Assembly: GCA_015039365.1 (NCBI GenBank)
Contig: WION01000011.1
Span: forward strand, 434,001 to 498,000
DNA: 64,000 nt
Origin: Amanita rubescens
Lineage: Eukaryota > Basidiomycota > Agaricomycetes > Agaricales > Amanitaceae
Direction: 5' to 3'
The notes under the pieces are model-generated. The model searched no databases, had not been told where the DNA came from, and worked only from the letters and a program-made list of their open reading frames with translations. The stretch's first letter is position 1. Each line of letters begins with the position of its first letter. Shown here piece after piece: positions 11,121 through 22,394 of the stretch. Made by a program: the position numbers and the translations under genes.

Positions 11121-11339
11121 ACGTTCTAAATATTCTTCAGTTTGTGTGGAATTGTCCGCGAAACAATAGACCTTGGTTTAAGTTTAGACCGCCGATAGAG
11201 CATCACCAATGGGTGCTGTCCTGAGCGGAAACTAAAACGGGATTGAATGACATTTGATAGATAAATGGCTATGCACCCACCGACAGTCCTGAAAAGCCGC
11301 CAGCGCCCATTACATAATCTCAAAGCGGCTTCGTTAACC

Positions 11340-12758
11340 ATGACACTGACCATCTTCGACCTTCCCGCTGAAGTTCTGGGCGAAATTCTGACTCAAAGCG
11401 ACAATCCAGCCGCATTGGAAGCCTGCAAAACGTTCGCATTCACCGCGTTCTCTCACGCGTCCCTTTGGACGACCGTGTTCCTCACTCCTCGTCAATTCAC
11501 GACGGACGGACCCGAGATTCTTCGTGCAAGGCTTTCGCGAACGAGGGGAGGATTGCTCAACGTGTGCATCCACCTTACAAAGCCCACTGTAGAATTTTCT
11601 GCTCTATGCAAAATTTTAGCGGAGCATAACGCCCAAATCCGCCGTTTCAAGTTGACTGCGCATACGGCTATGATGGCGGGCGCTATCATCCACGATGTCT
11701 TCTTGAACGCGGAGCCAATCCAGGCTCTTGAGATACTTGGTGTTTTGTCAGAGTGCGAGTCGAGCGACCCGCTTGACGCTATCTGGCCAAGGCTGGATTT
11801 GGTGTTGGCAGACGCGGATACCAAGTTTCCCAACTTGCGAAAACTCCATATGAATAGCTTTTACGACTCCGTACCCATGTTACCCCTCTCTGCGTCCCTT
11901 TCTTTCATGACGACGCTCATCCTTGACGGATCACTCGAGAAAGTCATTTCCTCTCCCCCTCTTATTGCGGCGCTTCTCCATTGCACGCCGCAGCTGGAGT
12001 CCCTGTGGATGAAGCATCATTATTGGGAGAACTTGAAAGATGTGAGTGATTGGGGCGCAGTCAAAGGACGGTCGGGAATTTCGCCAAACATTCAACTGCC
12101 GAAACTGAAACATTTGGCGGTATCGGTGCCTGGAACAGCATGCGACTTGATTGGATGTATAACGGCGCCTGCGCTGGAGGATTTGCATTTGGATGGCTCG
12201 CGTGGGCCGACCTATGGGGACTCGCCGGAGCGGCCTGACTTTGAATGGAGCGAATGGGTAGTGAGATCGTTACACAACGCGTTGAAACTGTTTGCGTTGA
12301 GGTGTCAGAATGTGCGGCGGTTCGCTGTCACTCGGACATACCTGTCACAAGCTGGGTGGGAATGGATTTTATTTGGAGAGGACGGGAGCGGGCCGCCATT
12401 CCCGATGCTGGAGTCCATTTCGTTGCACGGGATGTTCGGGTATGTGCACGGAACGTGGAATGGGTTTGATGACCAGTTGTTGGAAAAGTTTGCTCGTGAT
12501 CCGAAGATTCCGCTTAAGAGGTTTGTTTTTCTGAACTGCAAGTTTCCGTTGAAGGCATCAGTTTTGGCGGGGGCGTTTCGAGCGAGTGGTGCAAAGGAGC
12601 TGGAATGCGATATGTATGTGCCTCAGTGGGAGGATGAGGGGGAGCAGTTGGAAGAGCTGGGTGTGTCTCTGACGCGATGGCATCCGTCGGCGGTGGTTGA
12701 GAATAAATGGTGGACCCATGGGCATAGTGTTGATGTGACTGACGACGAAGTGTATTAG
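11340..12758 (+). CDS. F-box protein with degenerate leucine-rich repeats
   Basis: A single-exon gene of 472 residues from the preferred start. F-box proteins pair with Skp1 and choose targets for SCF ubiquitin ligases. The N-terminus MTLTIFDLPAEVLGEILTQ is an F-box-like helix pair, and the next 40 residues keep the pattern with SLWTTVFL. The rest shows repeated LxxLxL strings (LPKLKHLAVS, LESLWMKHH, LEDLHLDG, LESISLHG), typical of the divergent repeats in agaricomycete F-box proteins. An in-frame ATG lies 25 codons upstream (11265), but 11340 begins directly before the F-box and has accATGa context, so it is chosen. The target protein is unknown. No break is seen. Confidence 0.75.
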   Translation: MTLTIFDLPAEVLGEILTQSDNPAALEACKTFAFTAFSHASLWTTVFLTPRQFTTDGPEILRARLSRTRGGLLNVCIHLTKPTVEFSALCKILAEHNAQIRRFKLTAHTAMMAGAIIHDVFLNAEPIQALEILGVLSECESSDPLDAIWPRLDLVLADADTKFPNLRKLHMNSFYDSVPMLPLSASLSFMTTLILDGSLEKVISSPPLIAALLHCTPQLESLWMKHHYWENLKDVSDWGAVKGRSGISPNIQLPKLKHLAVSVPGTACDLIGCITAPALEDLHLDGSRGPTYGDSPERPDFEWSEWVVRSLHNALKLFALRCQNVRRFAVTRTYLSQAGWEWILFGEDGSGPPFPMLESISLHGMFGYVHGTWNGFDDQLLEKFARDPKIPLKRFVFLNCKFPLKASVLAGAFRASGAKELECDMYVPQWEDEGEQLEELGVSLTRWHPSAVVENKWWTHGHSVDVTDDEVY

Positions 12759-12795
12759 AAAAGGCGATGATCGAGCTAATGGAAGAAAATGGATT

Positions 12796-13032
12796 TTGTA
12801 CGCTACATCGCGCGTCCCTCAGCGGGTGTTGGGCTTGGAGAAAATTAGCCAAGCCGTATCGGAATGGACCAAATTGCCAACCCTCCCTGAGCCTCAGCGT
12901 CCCTCCCGCCAAATCGCAACCGTTCGTCCTGATCCAATGTCCTGGATTGCAGAACGCATTGTCAAAGGAACCGGTGGATGTTTGGTTATCGCAGAAATTA
13001 TGCGAAGGAGGTTGAATACTCATCGTGACTAA
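12796..13032 (+). other. Coding-like open frame after the F-box gene
   Basis: An open frame ending near RIVKGTGGCLVIAEIMRRRL and stop at 13032. Its codon use looks protein-like and the start is unclear. It might be a remnant of another gene or a missed exon. I do not recognise it. Confidence 0.22.
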
Positions 13033-13185
13033 CAGTTCTTGCATTCCATGTACTAAGTATATGCGCACTTTCTGTTAAATGGATGTAGTACGGACTTGGA
13101 GAATTTTAGTTGGCATACAAACACTGCCAAATAAACCTGTGTGGCACGTGCGGGCGCTCCGGTCTGTCTAACTCCTATTGCTATC

Positions 13186-14223
13186 ATGACAGACCAAGTT
13201 CCCTCGTCTCCCCTGGAATTTCCACCTCTACAGTACCATGAGTTCCACAGCCTACCAAGTGGCTTCGAATATCAACATGAAATCTCAGAAGAATCCAACT
13301 CGGCTGCTTTTGACATAGGGGTTGATGCCAGAGACCTTCAGCGTTGTGTGATATGTGGCAATGAAGCAAGACGGATGCCGTCACATCCGCTGGCAGGTGT
13401 ACAACGGGTACATATTATAGACAAAACTGAAGGTATATTGGTAAGAGATTGTTTTATGTTGTATTTGAACAATAGTCAATTCTGCGTAGTGGAACTTCCT
13501 GAAAGACATAGGTTTTGTTCCTTCTTTTGCTAAAAGTGTAGAGCATGAGCCACGAAATGGCATAAGTCTATGTGATTCACATCACAGTGACTTCAATGCT
13601 TATGCCTTTTTCATACGATGGGTTCCCTCAGTGAGCCTCAATTCCAAAGTGATTGACAGTCTTCTTACTACCAATAGCACTGTGTCTTTGTATTCATAAA
13701 CTTCTCCCAGGAAAAATTCCTGGAGGAAGATCATGGGAAAACAATAGTGCTTGATCCAAACCATGACCACAGCCCTTTCCCTGCTCCATTCCTGATCCAG
13801 GAGATGCGTTCAAGGGGGTTTAACCCTTGGTGCACTGACAGACCAATCCCCCAACCACTATCTCCCACTTATGCTGATGACAGTGGTGGTGGTGGAATGT
13901 CAGGTCCTTTTTTCAGAGGTGCAAGTGATACTGGGGCTGCTCTCAGTGGGAGCAGTGGCATAACTCAGGCTGGACATGGTGGAAATGATGGAGTGGTGAA
14001 TTCTGGTAATGGCAGACCCCCTGGGCCACCTGAAGGAATGAACCAGCAATATCTTGTCCTCAGCAATCCTTTTCAGGATCCAGAACTGCTTGAATCCATG
14101 CGTTGTCAGTGGCAACAGCTCCCAAATTGGAAATCTGCAACAGTGGAAGGGTTGACCTGGCAAGGGACAGCAGAAGAGAATGTGAAGAAGTACATCAATC
14201 TTGTTGGTGTTAGTACTCCCTAA
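13186..14223 (+). CDS. HNH-endonuclease-like protein, three exons
   Basis: Exons 13186-13440, 13490-13630 and 13678-14223 join in phase 0 and give 313 residues; introns are 49 and 47 nt. The centre is an HNH fold as found in a large agaricomycete family: RCVICGN (zinc-type cysteines), VHIIDKTEGILWNFLKD with the first His, then VEHEPRNGISLCDSHHSDF with the Asn and the second His pair. A conserved block FFIRWVPS follows, and later IVLDPNHDHSPFPAPFLIQE. The C-terminal third is low-complexity Gly/Ser (near residues 190-240). HNH proteins cut or nick DNA, but activity in this family is unproven. The start is the ATG at 13186. Intron 1 is supported because WNFLKDIGFVPSFAKSVEHE appears only after its removal. 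Reading frames are intact. Confidence 0.75.
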
Positions 14224-15000
14224 CTTAAGAGAAACTGTATTGTACAAGTCAACTCAAGTTGAAATTTTACTAGTAGTAACCAATCATGGAACAGATGGTC
14301 AACACAGCGTGGCGTGAGCTTCTCTCCAAGCTGCGATGGAATGGGCAGTAGTAAGATGGAGGCTCAGGAAAAGGCTGCCACCTCTGCCTTAACACATCTT
14401 TATACGAGCGGCTTGCATCGTACTGGGTGAACGGCGATCCAATATTCGAACAGACAGCCCTGGTTTATGCACATAGTTTTTGTAAATTGATCAGTATGTT
14501 ATCGCAGTCGTTTGTAAACGAGGTGGAACCGTAGTCACCACTCCTCGAGTGCCATCGTTTGTTGCTTTCGCCAGTCCCTTGTTGGAGATCCTTCAATTTC
14601 ATTCGAAACATGGCTCTTGAGCCGGACATACGAACGCGAGCACGAAACTGATCAATCAGAATCGGTTCAGAAAATGGCACGTTTGGGTAGGTGGGGCCTA
14701 ACCTCGACCAATGATGAGTTCCGGGTCCTGTTGTGCACAAAGAAAAGAGCTCACTGATTCACGGCCTTCGTGGACGCTTCTAATTCAACGTGCTGTCGTG
14801 GTAGGCGAGTGCGACGTTGCCAGTGAACGGGCGTTCAATGTTCGGAACTAACTTAGACTCCGAGTCAAACTGTGAGCACAGCCTGCAAGCCAGTTCTTGT
14901 TAGTGAAGAATGCGCCCACTTTGAATAAGCCACGTAAGTAGTCGAGAAGCAGCACAGCCACCCGTCAACCATCTAGATCTAGATCCCGGTGCGGAGTCCG
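14224..15000. other. Gene-poor spacer
   Basis: A minus-strand open frame at 14465-14740 lacks an ATG and recognisable motifs. Nothing else is supported here. Confidence 0.3.
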
Positions 15001-15419
15001 AACTGTTCACGTTCAACGCTTTGCGCGCCTAATCATCACGTTTTGGGAGGCAACTGTAATCTTTCTTTCTATCGCGCCCGCGTCGAAAGTGGAAAGGGTC
15101 GGAATAGAACTTCCCACTGTGGACGTCGCGAGACTCCATCGCAACATCAATTGGAAGGCGAGCGCGCTTATGTCGCGTTTGGACCCAACAACCCAACGGC
15201 AACGGCTGTCCACTCGAATTCTCGAGCAAAAAAGGTTGGAGTTACTTCGACGACAAACTGCGTGCCGCTCGCGGTAACAAGACGAATCAGATCCTTAGGA
15301 GTCCGTGCCAGGCAAACGTGCCGTTGGCCTTGGGAGAGATGACATAATGATATGATGATCACGACCTAGCGATGGTGTTATTGTCTGGTTCCTAAAAACC
15401 TGGACGACAATACAGGACG

Positions 15420-16740
15420 ACCCGAATCGGTCATTGCTCGATGCTCATATCCCTCGGCAACCTCAGCAGGGCACTGTACACCACAGTCTCATAGACGGTA
15501 AGAGTCCTCATCAGGGTATCTTCCTGGTCAACAAAGCCAGCAACCGCATTGAACTCGTGATCCGGAACATCACGACCGTTCGCGAGTATCGTCCCGCTCA
15601 CAGTGCCCCGCTCGCTCTTCCTAGCCAGCATGTCGAGTAACGTCCACTTTCCGGCTCCGGAAGCGCCCATGATGGCCACAACCTGTCCAGGTTTGACGGA
15701 ACCGGAGACATCGCTGAGGATTGTTCGTGAACCGAGGTTGTACGTAACGCCGGAAAAGTGGAGCGACGTGATCCGTCATGAGCTTCGCAACTTCATTCTC
15801 AGGTAACCGGATTTGGCCAAAGTCGCCACTTTTGCTCGCACGACCGGCGTACCACAATACTGTTTTTCGCGCTTATTAATGGTGTTTGGGAGAAGCGCGA
15901 AATCACTCACGCAAGAAGGTAAGAATGACGAATAAACCCGCGCTAGCAACCTATTTGGTATTGTCGGGTTTCTTGGGTCGCTAGAGGACGATTTAGGATA
16001 GTATGGAAGGGATAGAACTGACATGCATACCACATAACATTCACCACCTTCGCATTGATCAGCTCGTTTTCATGGCCGGTTCTTCAAACCGACATCCTTG
16101 GCCATTTCCCTGCAATTGTAAGACGTCGAGTTCGACTCGTATCCAACCTTCGCCTTGGAATCGCAGGTATGGTTGTTGGTGTCACAACTGAATGTGACCT
16201 GAGGTCTACCAGGAAGCATATCTAGGATCTTGCGATCTGGCGCGCGTGTGAGCTAATAATTTTCGATGCGGGTCTTGACGCAACTCACTCGTGACGTTGC
16301 ACATTTGGTGGTTATTGAACACGGTCTCGCCGCCCTTGTAACAAGTCATGTCGGCGGTACCGTCTTGGTTAGTTGATGGTATACCGCGAGAGAGGGAAAC
16401 CTCTGCACGCGTTGTCGTTCTGGCAGACTTGTCGTGTATGAGTCCATATGTCACTCGGCCTTGAGCAGTAGACGCACCGTTACAGTTGATACCACCCCAT
16501 CCTTGTTTACATTGACACGACTTTCCGTCTTCTCGTAGTCGATAGTGTTGTCCATCGGCCAATGAGTCACTCTGTAGACGCTCGCTGTGTGGACGTGTCG
16601 GTGGCGCAGTAGGTTGGAAGGTCTGCGAGGGATAGCTGGTTCGAGTCGGCGGTAGGGGGTGTTGGGTCTGAGTCCGCCTCGTGAATTGGCGCAAGTGAGC
16701 GACTCCCAATGAAGTCCTATTTCCGTCGTCATCGCTTTCG
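15420..16740 (-). pseudogene. ABCG-type transporter fragment (ADP1-like), broken
   Basis: A half-size ABC transporter remnant on the minus strand. From N to C: an EGF-like piece with CQCKQGWGGINCNG (about 16490), a stretch ending VFNNHQMCNVT, then LPGRPQVTFSCDTNNHTC (about 16170), then a gap of unreadable frames. The nucleotide-binding domain follows: [20 protein letters not shown], Walker [10 protein letters not shown] (about 15660) and FVDQEDTLM, ending at a stop at 15431. The EGF-like region before an ABCG ATP-binding domain is the arrangement of yeast ADP1. Walker A has Trp where Ser/Thr is needed for ATP and magnesium. Frames change several times, the signature motif, Walker B and the membrane domain are all absent, so it cannot work. 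Confidence 0.75.
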
Positions 16741-17146
16741 TCGCCGGTCCTAACTGATGAGGCGCTCCTTAGCCCTCGTCAGCTTTTCCACCGTTTCCTC
16801 GTTCCCTCGCCTGCTCTTTCTCCTCCCTCGCCCGCGCGATTAGATCAACGATCTGCACCTTTTCCACATGTCGTTCACAGCAACGTGGAGAAGACATCCT
16901 GTCCATCCACCGAGTCCTAGTGCCAGCAAGGGAGTATTCGCTTTCGACGCGGGTGCGATCGAAAGAGACGTTGTGGGCCACAACGAGTCGGTCTGTGTTC
17001 GCCGGGTGAGGATTCGGCCAAGCTCGGATAGGTCCAAGCGTACCAGGCGGCTATGGAGTGGAGCAGGAGTCTATTTGTTCGAGCTTGCCAAGTCGCGCCG
17101 TTGTCCTAGAATCGCCCATCATGGTGAGACAAACCATCCATTCCCA

Positions 17147-17572
17147 ATGAAACCTCGACTGACCTTTCGGCAACAGCCTAGGAAGGTATGTGAGTGAAAG
17201 ACGCGCCATCTAGTACAAGAGTCTTACACCCACGCTCAGCCTAAATGGACGGAAGAAATCCATCTGAAAGAAAAAGTGGAGGAGGGATTGGGACTTGATA
17301 CCGGCATCACCTCAATCAATGTCATGCTGGCAGAAGTACATGGAAGCCGATATGTATTTTCGGGATTCAACCGGAAGTTGTGGCCGGAACTCCAGTACTT
17401 CTTCTGGAACAGCATAACGGAGTCATGCGATCGCATTACAAATCCTTTGGGTAAAGACAAAATCATCGAGCAGATCAAGAACGACATTAAGAAGGTCACG
17501 GTTGAGGAGTATGACGAAGAGGATGATGTAGAGGATGATGATGGGTCCACTGAGCTTGCGGAGCGAGGTTGA
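17147..17572 (+). CDS. Small hypothetical protein with acidic tail, two exons
   Basis: Exons 17147-17185 and 17240-17572 join in phase 0 around a 54-nt GTATGT...CAG intron and give 123 residues starting MKPRLTFRQQPRK. The second exon contains GFNRKLWPELQYFFWNS and ends in an acidic tail (EEYDEEDDVEDDDG, then STELAERG and stop). The same frame is open upstream to 16868, so a longer first exon including FDAGAIER is possible. A related string occurs inverted near 15000-15100. I do not recognise the family. It may be an element-derived fragment. Confidence 0.35.
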
Positions 17573-17909
17573 GGTCACTAATATGACGACGCCGCGTGAT
17601 ACTCTCCGGTTGGATGTACGATAACGATTGTGTTGTGTAGTTATTATTAATGGCTGCTTGTAGCCGTGTAGTTCTGAGCGTTTTACGCAACATTGGCGGC
17701 GCGCGCGTAATAAGCCAAAGCGAATGCGTCCGACTTGCATATAATCACATCGCAACTCAGGTTCACAACTCAAAAAATGCGAAACGAACAGTTGTATAGC
17801 ATGATACACTCCTAATAGTAAAACAATGAACATCTAATCTAGTAAACTATACGGAATGCTCGAGCGCAGGCTCGAGTACTAACAACTGCCAACATTGGTT
17901 ACCAATGTT

Positions 17910-19126
17910 TTAGACTCCAGTACCGGAACCACCGGGACCACGCCCGTATGGTTGAAAACGATTAGCTCCACGACCACGGCCACTACCACCACGCGAAGGA
18001 GGACGCGGAGGCAAACCTGCAGATGGCGGAGGCAAAGTTCCTTGCATGTGCGGTGGTAGAGGCAAGTGAGAAGGTGGCGGAGGCAAAGTTCCTTGCATGT
18101 GCGGTGGTAGAGGCAAGTGAGAAGGTGGCGGAGGCAAACTTCCTTGATTATACATGTGCGGTGGTGGAGGCAAGTGAGGAGGTGGCGGAGGCAAACTGCC
18201 TTGAGGATATTGATGCATCATCTGCGGTGGTGGAGGGAAACCTTGCTGCGCGTGGAGAGGATTTGCAGGCAAGCCAGGAGGTGGTGGGGGCAAGGTCGAC
18301 TGTCTAACGGGGGCATACTGGTGCTGTTGGGAACCATATGCGGGCATGGTACTCTGTCTTAAAGGGGGCGGTCGCTGAGGCAAGTGGGAGGGTGGCATTC
18401 CGGCGGGTCCAGAAAAGGGTTGGGGAGGCGGTCCGGACGTGGAAGGCCCCTGTCCCCAGTGCATGGGTTGAAGAACTTGTGGGCTGTAGCCTGGGTTATG
18501 GGGAGCTGGAGGTGGATCTTGCCGGTTCTGTACCTCGTCCCTATTCGCACGAACCAAAGCCCTGTAACCTTGCGGAGTCTGTTGCATGCCGCCGCTCCCC
18601 TGCTGAAACGCGTGCTCTGGTATGTACCTGGGCCCGCCGGCAACTTCTAAGTGTGAGGTGGCCCTTTGGCCCGTGAAACCATAGTCCCCTGCTGGGTAGT
18701 TCGTCGTCCTGGTGGAAGACATCGGAGTGACGGCAAGATTATCACCGCTTTGGCCGTGAACCACCACCGGATGCGAGATGCCCCAATGGCCCGAAGATGG
18801 GTTCCGATCGAACCGGTCGGGCTGGTAAGTTCGTGAATTCTAGGTCATGTCAACTTGAAGGAAAAACTAACAGTGGCATAATGTCCCAGCTCCGCGCTGC
18901 CAATCTCTCCTCTATGTTGGGGATTTAAACCTAAACCAATCGACGGGTTACTACTACTACCGCCACTCTGGCCACTGGTGCGAGATTGCGGCGTATGCCC
19001 CTGTTGATCAGGAGACCCGTTGTCGCTAATTTCACCTTCTTCTGGTGATGAATTCGGATATACAGGGACACCGGCAACGTAAGAGCTAAGGAGAAGAGCG
19101 ATGGCGATAGCAAGAGAGAAACGCAT
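17910..19126 (-). CDS. Secreted proline-rich protein with Arg-Gly tail, paralogue 1
   Basis: Exon 1 19126-18872 and exon 2 18821-17910 (50-nt intron, phase 0) give 388 residues. The start MRFSLAIAIALLLSSYVAG is a clear signal peptide shared with the genes at 33440 and 37139, so the mature protein probably enters the secretory route. It continues with a Ser/Gly/Gln-rich region. A long Pro-rich part carries repeats of LPPPPSHLPLPPHMQGT. The end is Arg-Gly rich (RGGSGRGRGANRF), a typical RNA-binding or phase-separating tail. Unlike its two paralogues it has no C2H2 fingers. The promoter and 3' flank resemble those of the paralogues, which ties it to the family. Function is unknown; an effector or wall-associated role is only a guess. 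Confidence 0.7.
18020..18240 (-). repeat. Tandem repeats of about 50 bp inside paralogue 1
   Basis: Two near-identical units followed by two diverged ones, containing ggcggaggcaaagttccttg and the Pro-rich peptide SHLPLPPHMQGTLPPPP. The unit length keeps the reading frame. Confidence 0.75.
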
Positions 19127-19210
19127 ATTCAAAAAAGACCGGCTTTCTGAGATGGAGAAGTTTTGAAGAGACCAGCTCTGTGGGGAAGAAGGTTCTGCTT
19201 TCAATGGCGT

Positions 19211-19218
19211 CTTTTATA
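19211..19218 (-). promoter_or_regulatory. TATA box of secreted paralogue 1
   Basis: TATAAAAG on the minus strand, 85 nt before the ATG at 19126. It is followed by a block (cttccccacagagctggtct on the minus strand) that is also present in front of the two paralogues at 33440 and 37139. Confidence 0.55.
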
Positions 19219-19334
19219 GAAGGAATACACGGCCCATGGCAGGGTCACTAACCATAAACTCCTGTTTCACCTGCCAACGTGAGTATTGGTGTCAGCTGTG
19301 CGAAATTGACTGAAAGGAGCTCATGTTAGGGCAT

Positions 19335-19475
19335 AGTTTCCACCAACGCCCAAATGGAACATACACGTATCTAGGGTCCTCAAAACCCGAACTATTGGGG
19401 CGGGGGTCACAGGGAGGCATTGAATAATAGAACCGCTGGCAGTGTGAGATTCTCCATCATCAAAGGCTAGATGAC
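19335..19475 (+). repeat. R1 repeat, 3' part only
   Basis: Contains tagtttccaccaacgccca, acgtatctagggtcctcaaa and ggcagtgtgagattctcc, the right-hand R1 markers. It is truncated on both sides. Confidence 0.7.
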
Positions 19476-19479
19476 AGCG

Positions 19480-20275
19480 AGGTGGCATCAGGTCTTCGGT
19501 ATTTTCCGCTTTGGCCCCTCCCGGCTTTGACAAATACCGTTCCTCTAGCTCTAGCAATGACCGCTCCAACCGCTCACGCTCTGGCAATAACCGCTTGGGG
19601 TACTCTAGCTGTGGCGGTGAGTAATCTATCATTCACGCCCCTCATCGCCCACGTACAATACCCTTAACGCTAACCACCCCTGGCAACAACCAGCACAGTC
19701 CTCCACTCCGCCCATCCCCTTACAATTCAACGCTGCTCACGCCCTTGTGGAGGATGCACAGGGTCACTGACACTGTTTGCTACATGCGCTTTTTTGAGGG
19801 GACAATCACTCGCTGGTGGGAAGCACGATCATCATGACCCTCAACGTTGCGACAAACCCATTCATCTGCGCTCCGTACCAGGCGGAAGCATCCCATCTAG
19901 TCGTCCAATCTGCAGAGGATGATTATATGAAGACGACAAGACCCGCTACAATCACTTTCGCCATGTTGTTACCCCAAGGCCGTAAGTTATCCGAACGTAT
20001 CTCATTGGTTTTGCATCAACCACGCGTCCTTTTATTTGAAGAAGAGGAAGATCTGGATGCAGACCTTGGTAATGATATGATTCTCACATAAGTATCGTAT
20101 TATCGTTGCGTTCAGGACTCGCGCGTTCGACGTAATTTCAGCGATTGCCGTGATTGCCGAGATAGGGTCGCTTACGTCCAAGTTAGGGTCACGCCCTCCC
20201 GACTCCCTTCCCAGAAAGGCAGGTCGTAAATTGTGTGACAGGTCGGGCGTAAAGTCGCAGTACTACTAAGTCCAG
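19480..20275. other. Spacer without a supported gene
   Basis: An open frame of 91 codons at 19816-20091 on the plus strand ends in an acidic stretch (LFEEEEDLDADLGN) but has no partner or paralogue here. No other feature is supported. Confidence 0.3.
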
Positions 20276-21582
20276 TGGTTAGCATTGCGATGCAATGCAA
20301 GATGTGAGATTGCAAGGGATTTCCGAAAAGGGGCGCAAGTGTGTGGAAGGATCAAATGAAGCGTGTAGGTAGTGTGGGCGACACGTTGATGGGCGTAAGG
20401 GGCATTTTTAGCGTGTGGTAGCCGTTTGACGAGTTGTAGTGTAACCGTGAGTGCGACAGTGTCGCATTTGGGGGATCCTCGAATTCCGGCCTATGCAAGA
20501 TCATGGCCTTTCCGTTGATGCCCAGCTTTTGGTGATGCGGGGATCTCACACTGTTGGCTCTTCTCTTGAAGACCCTAGATACCTGTACTTATGTTCCATA
20601 TTTGGTTCAATTGGGCGCTGGTGGAAACCAAAGTTGACATTAGCTCACGTCAAAAGAGTGTTCAATTCAGCCATCGTCGCGCTTCTCGGGCAGAGAAAAT
20701 TCAATTGAAGTAAAAATAATCAGCCCCTGTCGGGCTTCCCGGGCACAGAAATTAAATTGACGTAAAAATGCTTACCTCAAGCTTCCACCTTTAGTGTCAT
20801 TTCCAGCAGGCTCCAATCCTATCCAATATCATAGTCGTAACGTAGATCTTGTTGAATTTTCAGCTGAGACGCCAGGCCTTGCAAACGATCGTTTTGTTCT
20901 GGCTTGCTAATAAGTCACGCATCACACGTCACGCTTCGGCAGCCGCTTTGTGCCACCCTCGCAGCGTCAAGCCGTAAAGGAAAGACACATTGGCCTGTGT
21001 GCCTGTACACAGGTCTGATATGCGACACATCCTGCTCACATCATATGTGCCGATGTATCTGCCCTCCCAGGTAGGTTCACTTATTCATTATCTCTCGTTT
21101 GGGTCTAACCTGTGTTGGGGGACACGAAAGAGTACCTGGAAACGTTTGTAACGCAGCCTTGTGGGGACGCGCAAGCCCTCCGATCACTCAGCACTGCGCG
21201 CCGCGCACCTTCCCTAATTTACGTGTTCGAAGCCGGACGTTCATGCATAGAATGAAGTGATAGGTTGTGTAACCCTTCACAGTCAAGTCAACTCGCGCTC
21301 AATAACACAATCCCAGGATGTGGAGGTTAAACTGCTAATATCGAAACTATCAACTCAATACGTACATGTCATCCGCAGCTCAAAATTCCTGTCCGAGAAT
21401 ATTTCAGGGTCCAGTGGCCCTGAGGATGTTCAGATTAAGTTCGTCGTTAATTTCCGTTCGTAGCAGTGCTTATCCACCCTGTGCTCATGATCTCGTCAGA
21501 CACTTAACGCAATGGAGAGGACCCCAGCGTGGCTCTTAGTCGAACTCTATCATTATAGGCTAGTATGTACGGCATTTTTGGC
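20276..21582 (-). repeat. R1 repeat plus paralogue upstream region, inverted copy
   Basis: Reverse complement of about 37335-38728. Markers: ggggatcctcgaattccgg, gttgacattagctcacgtc, atcgaaactatcaactcaat and ctctatcattataggctag. It covers the R1 repeat (core about 20540-21375) and the sequence which at the other locus lies upstream of the secreted gene at 37139. No secreted gene follows it here. Confidence 0.8.
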
Positions 21583-22394
21583 TCATGTGCCAACCTACTA
21601 CAAACCTAATTACTCATCGGGTTCGAAATTCAGCTTACAATCCATCATAACTTCATTTTTGTATTGTAATCGATTACACAACACTACTTCATTTCTAATG
21701 CACATACGAGAGCGTGGGCGACTTGGCAATACATTGTCGGCCTCGCGGGTTGACTTTCCGATCCGCTTCGATCCCGATTCCTCCAACGGAGTCTTTGCTT
21801 ACTTTGCGCGCTTCGGAGCATGGAGACTCAGCGGCAACGGCAGCTGGAGCAAGAGCAAGAGAAGAGGGATGCTTGGCCGCCACGGCGGGAGCTAGAGCGA
21901 GAGGAAAGGCGAAGTCCCATTATACGCGTGTTTTTAAGTACCTCATATCGAAATTCGGGGGGTCTATCACATACCACATACACAGATAGTCCTGTGGAAC
22001 CTATTTACAAGAGAAAGTTCAATGATGCCGCGTGCGTACGTTCTGACTGAAGGCGAGCTCCATACCATTAGTTTGCTCATTCCGAGGCCGAAGCAAACAT
22101 AATATTGTCGTAGCCATGGGCGATAAGCCTGGAAAGGGAGAAACGAGCTAGATGGTGAGATGGTCCTTACCATAAATTTTGCAAAGTCCAACCAGCTTTC
22201 TGCCACGTCGAGTGCGCTACACATATGTTTCATGCTATACTCTCAGATGCTCATGGTTCAAGTTTCTCTACAGTCGCGCCCAGGCGAGGGTGAACAGACG
22301 GTCATGACAGTTGAGTGACGGATCTTCCCTGGCGCATGGCCGGTGAAAGCGTCTCCAAATCGTTTTCATCAATGACGGAGCACCGGACGGCGTA

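Noticed and set aside
12514..13068. 184-codon minus-strand frame near the F-box gene
   Set aside because: It overlaps the F-box 3' end in antisense, is rich in Pro/His/Thr without motifs, and has no paralogue.
18023..18307. Plus-strand frame with repeated KFLACAVVEASEKVAEA-type units
   Set aside because: It is the antisense reading of the Pro-rich tandem repeats of secreted paralogue 1.
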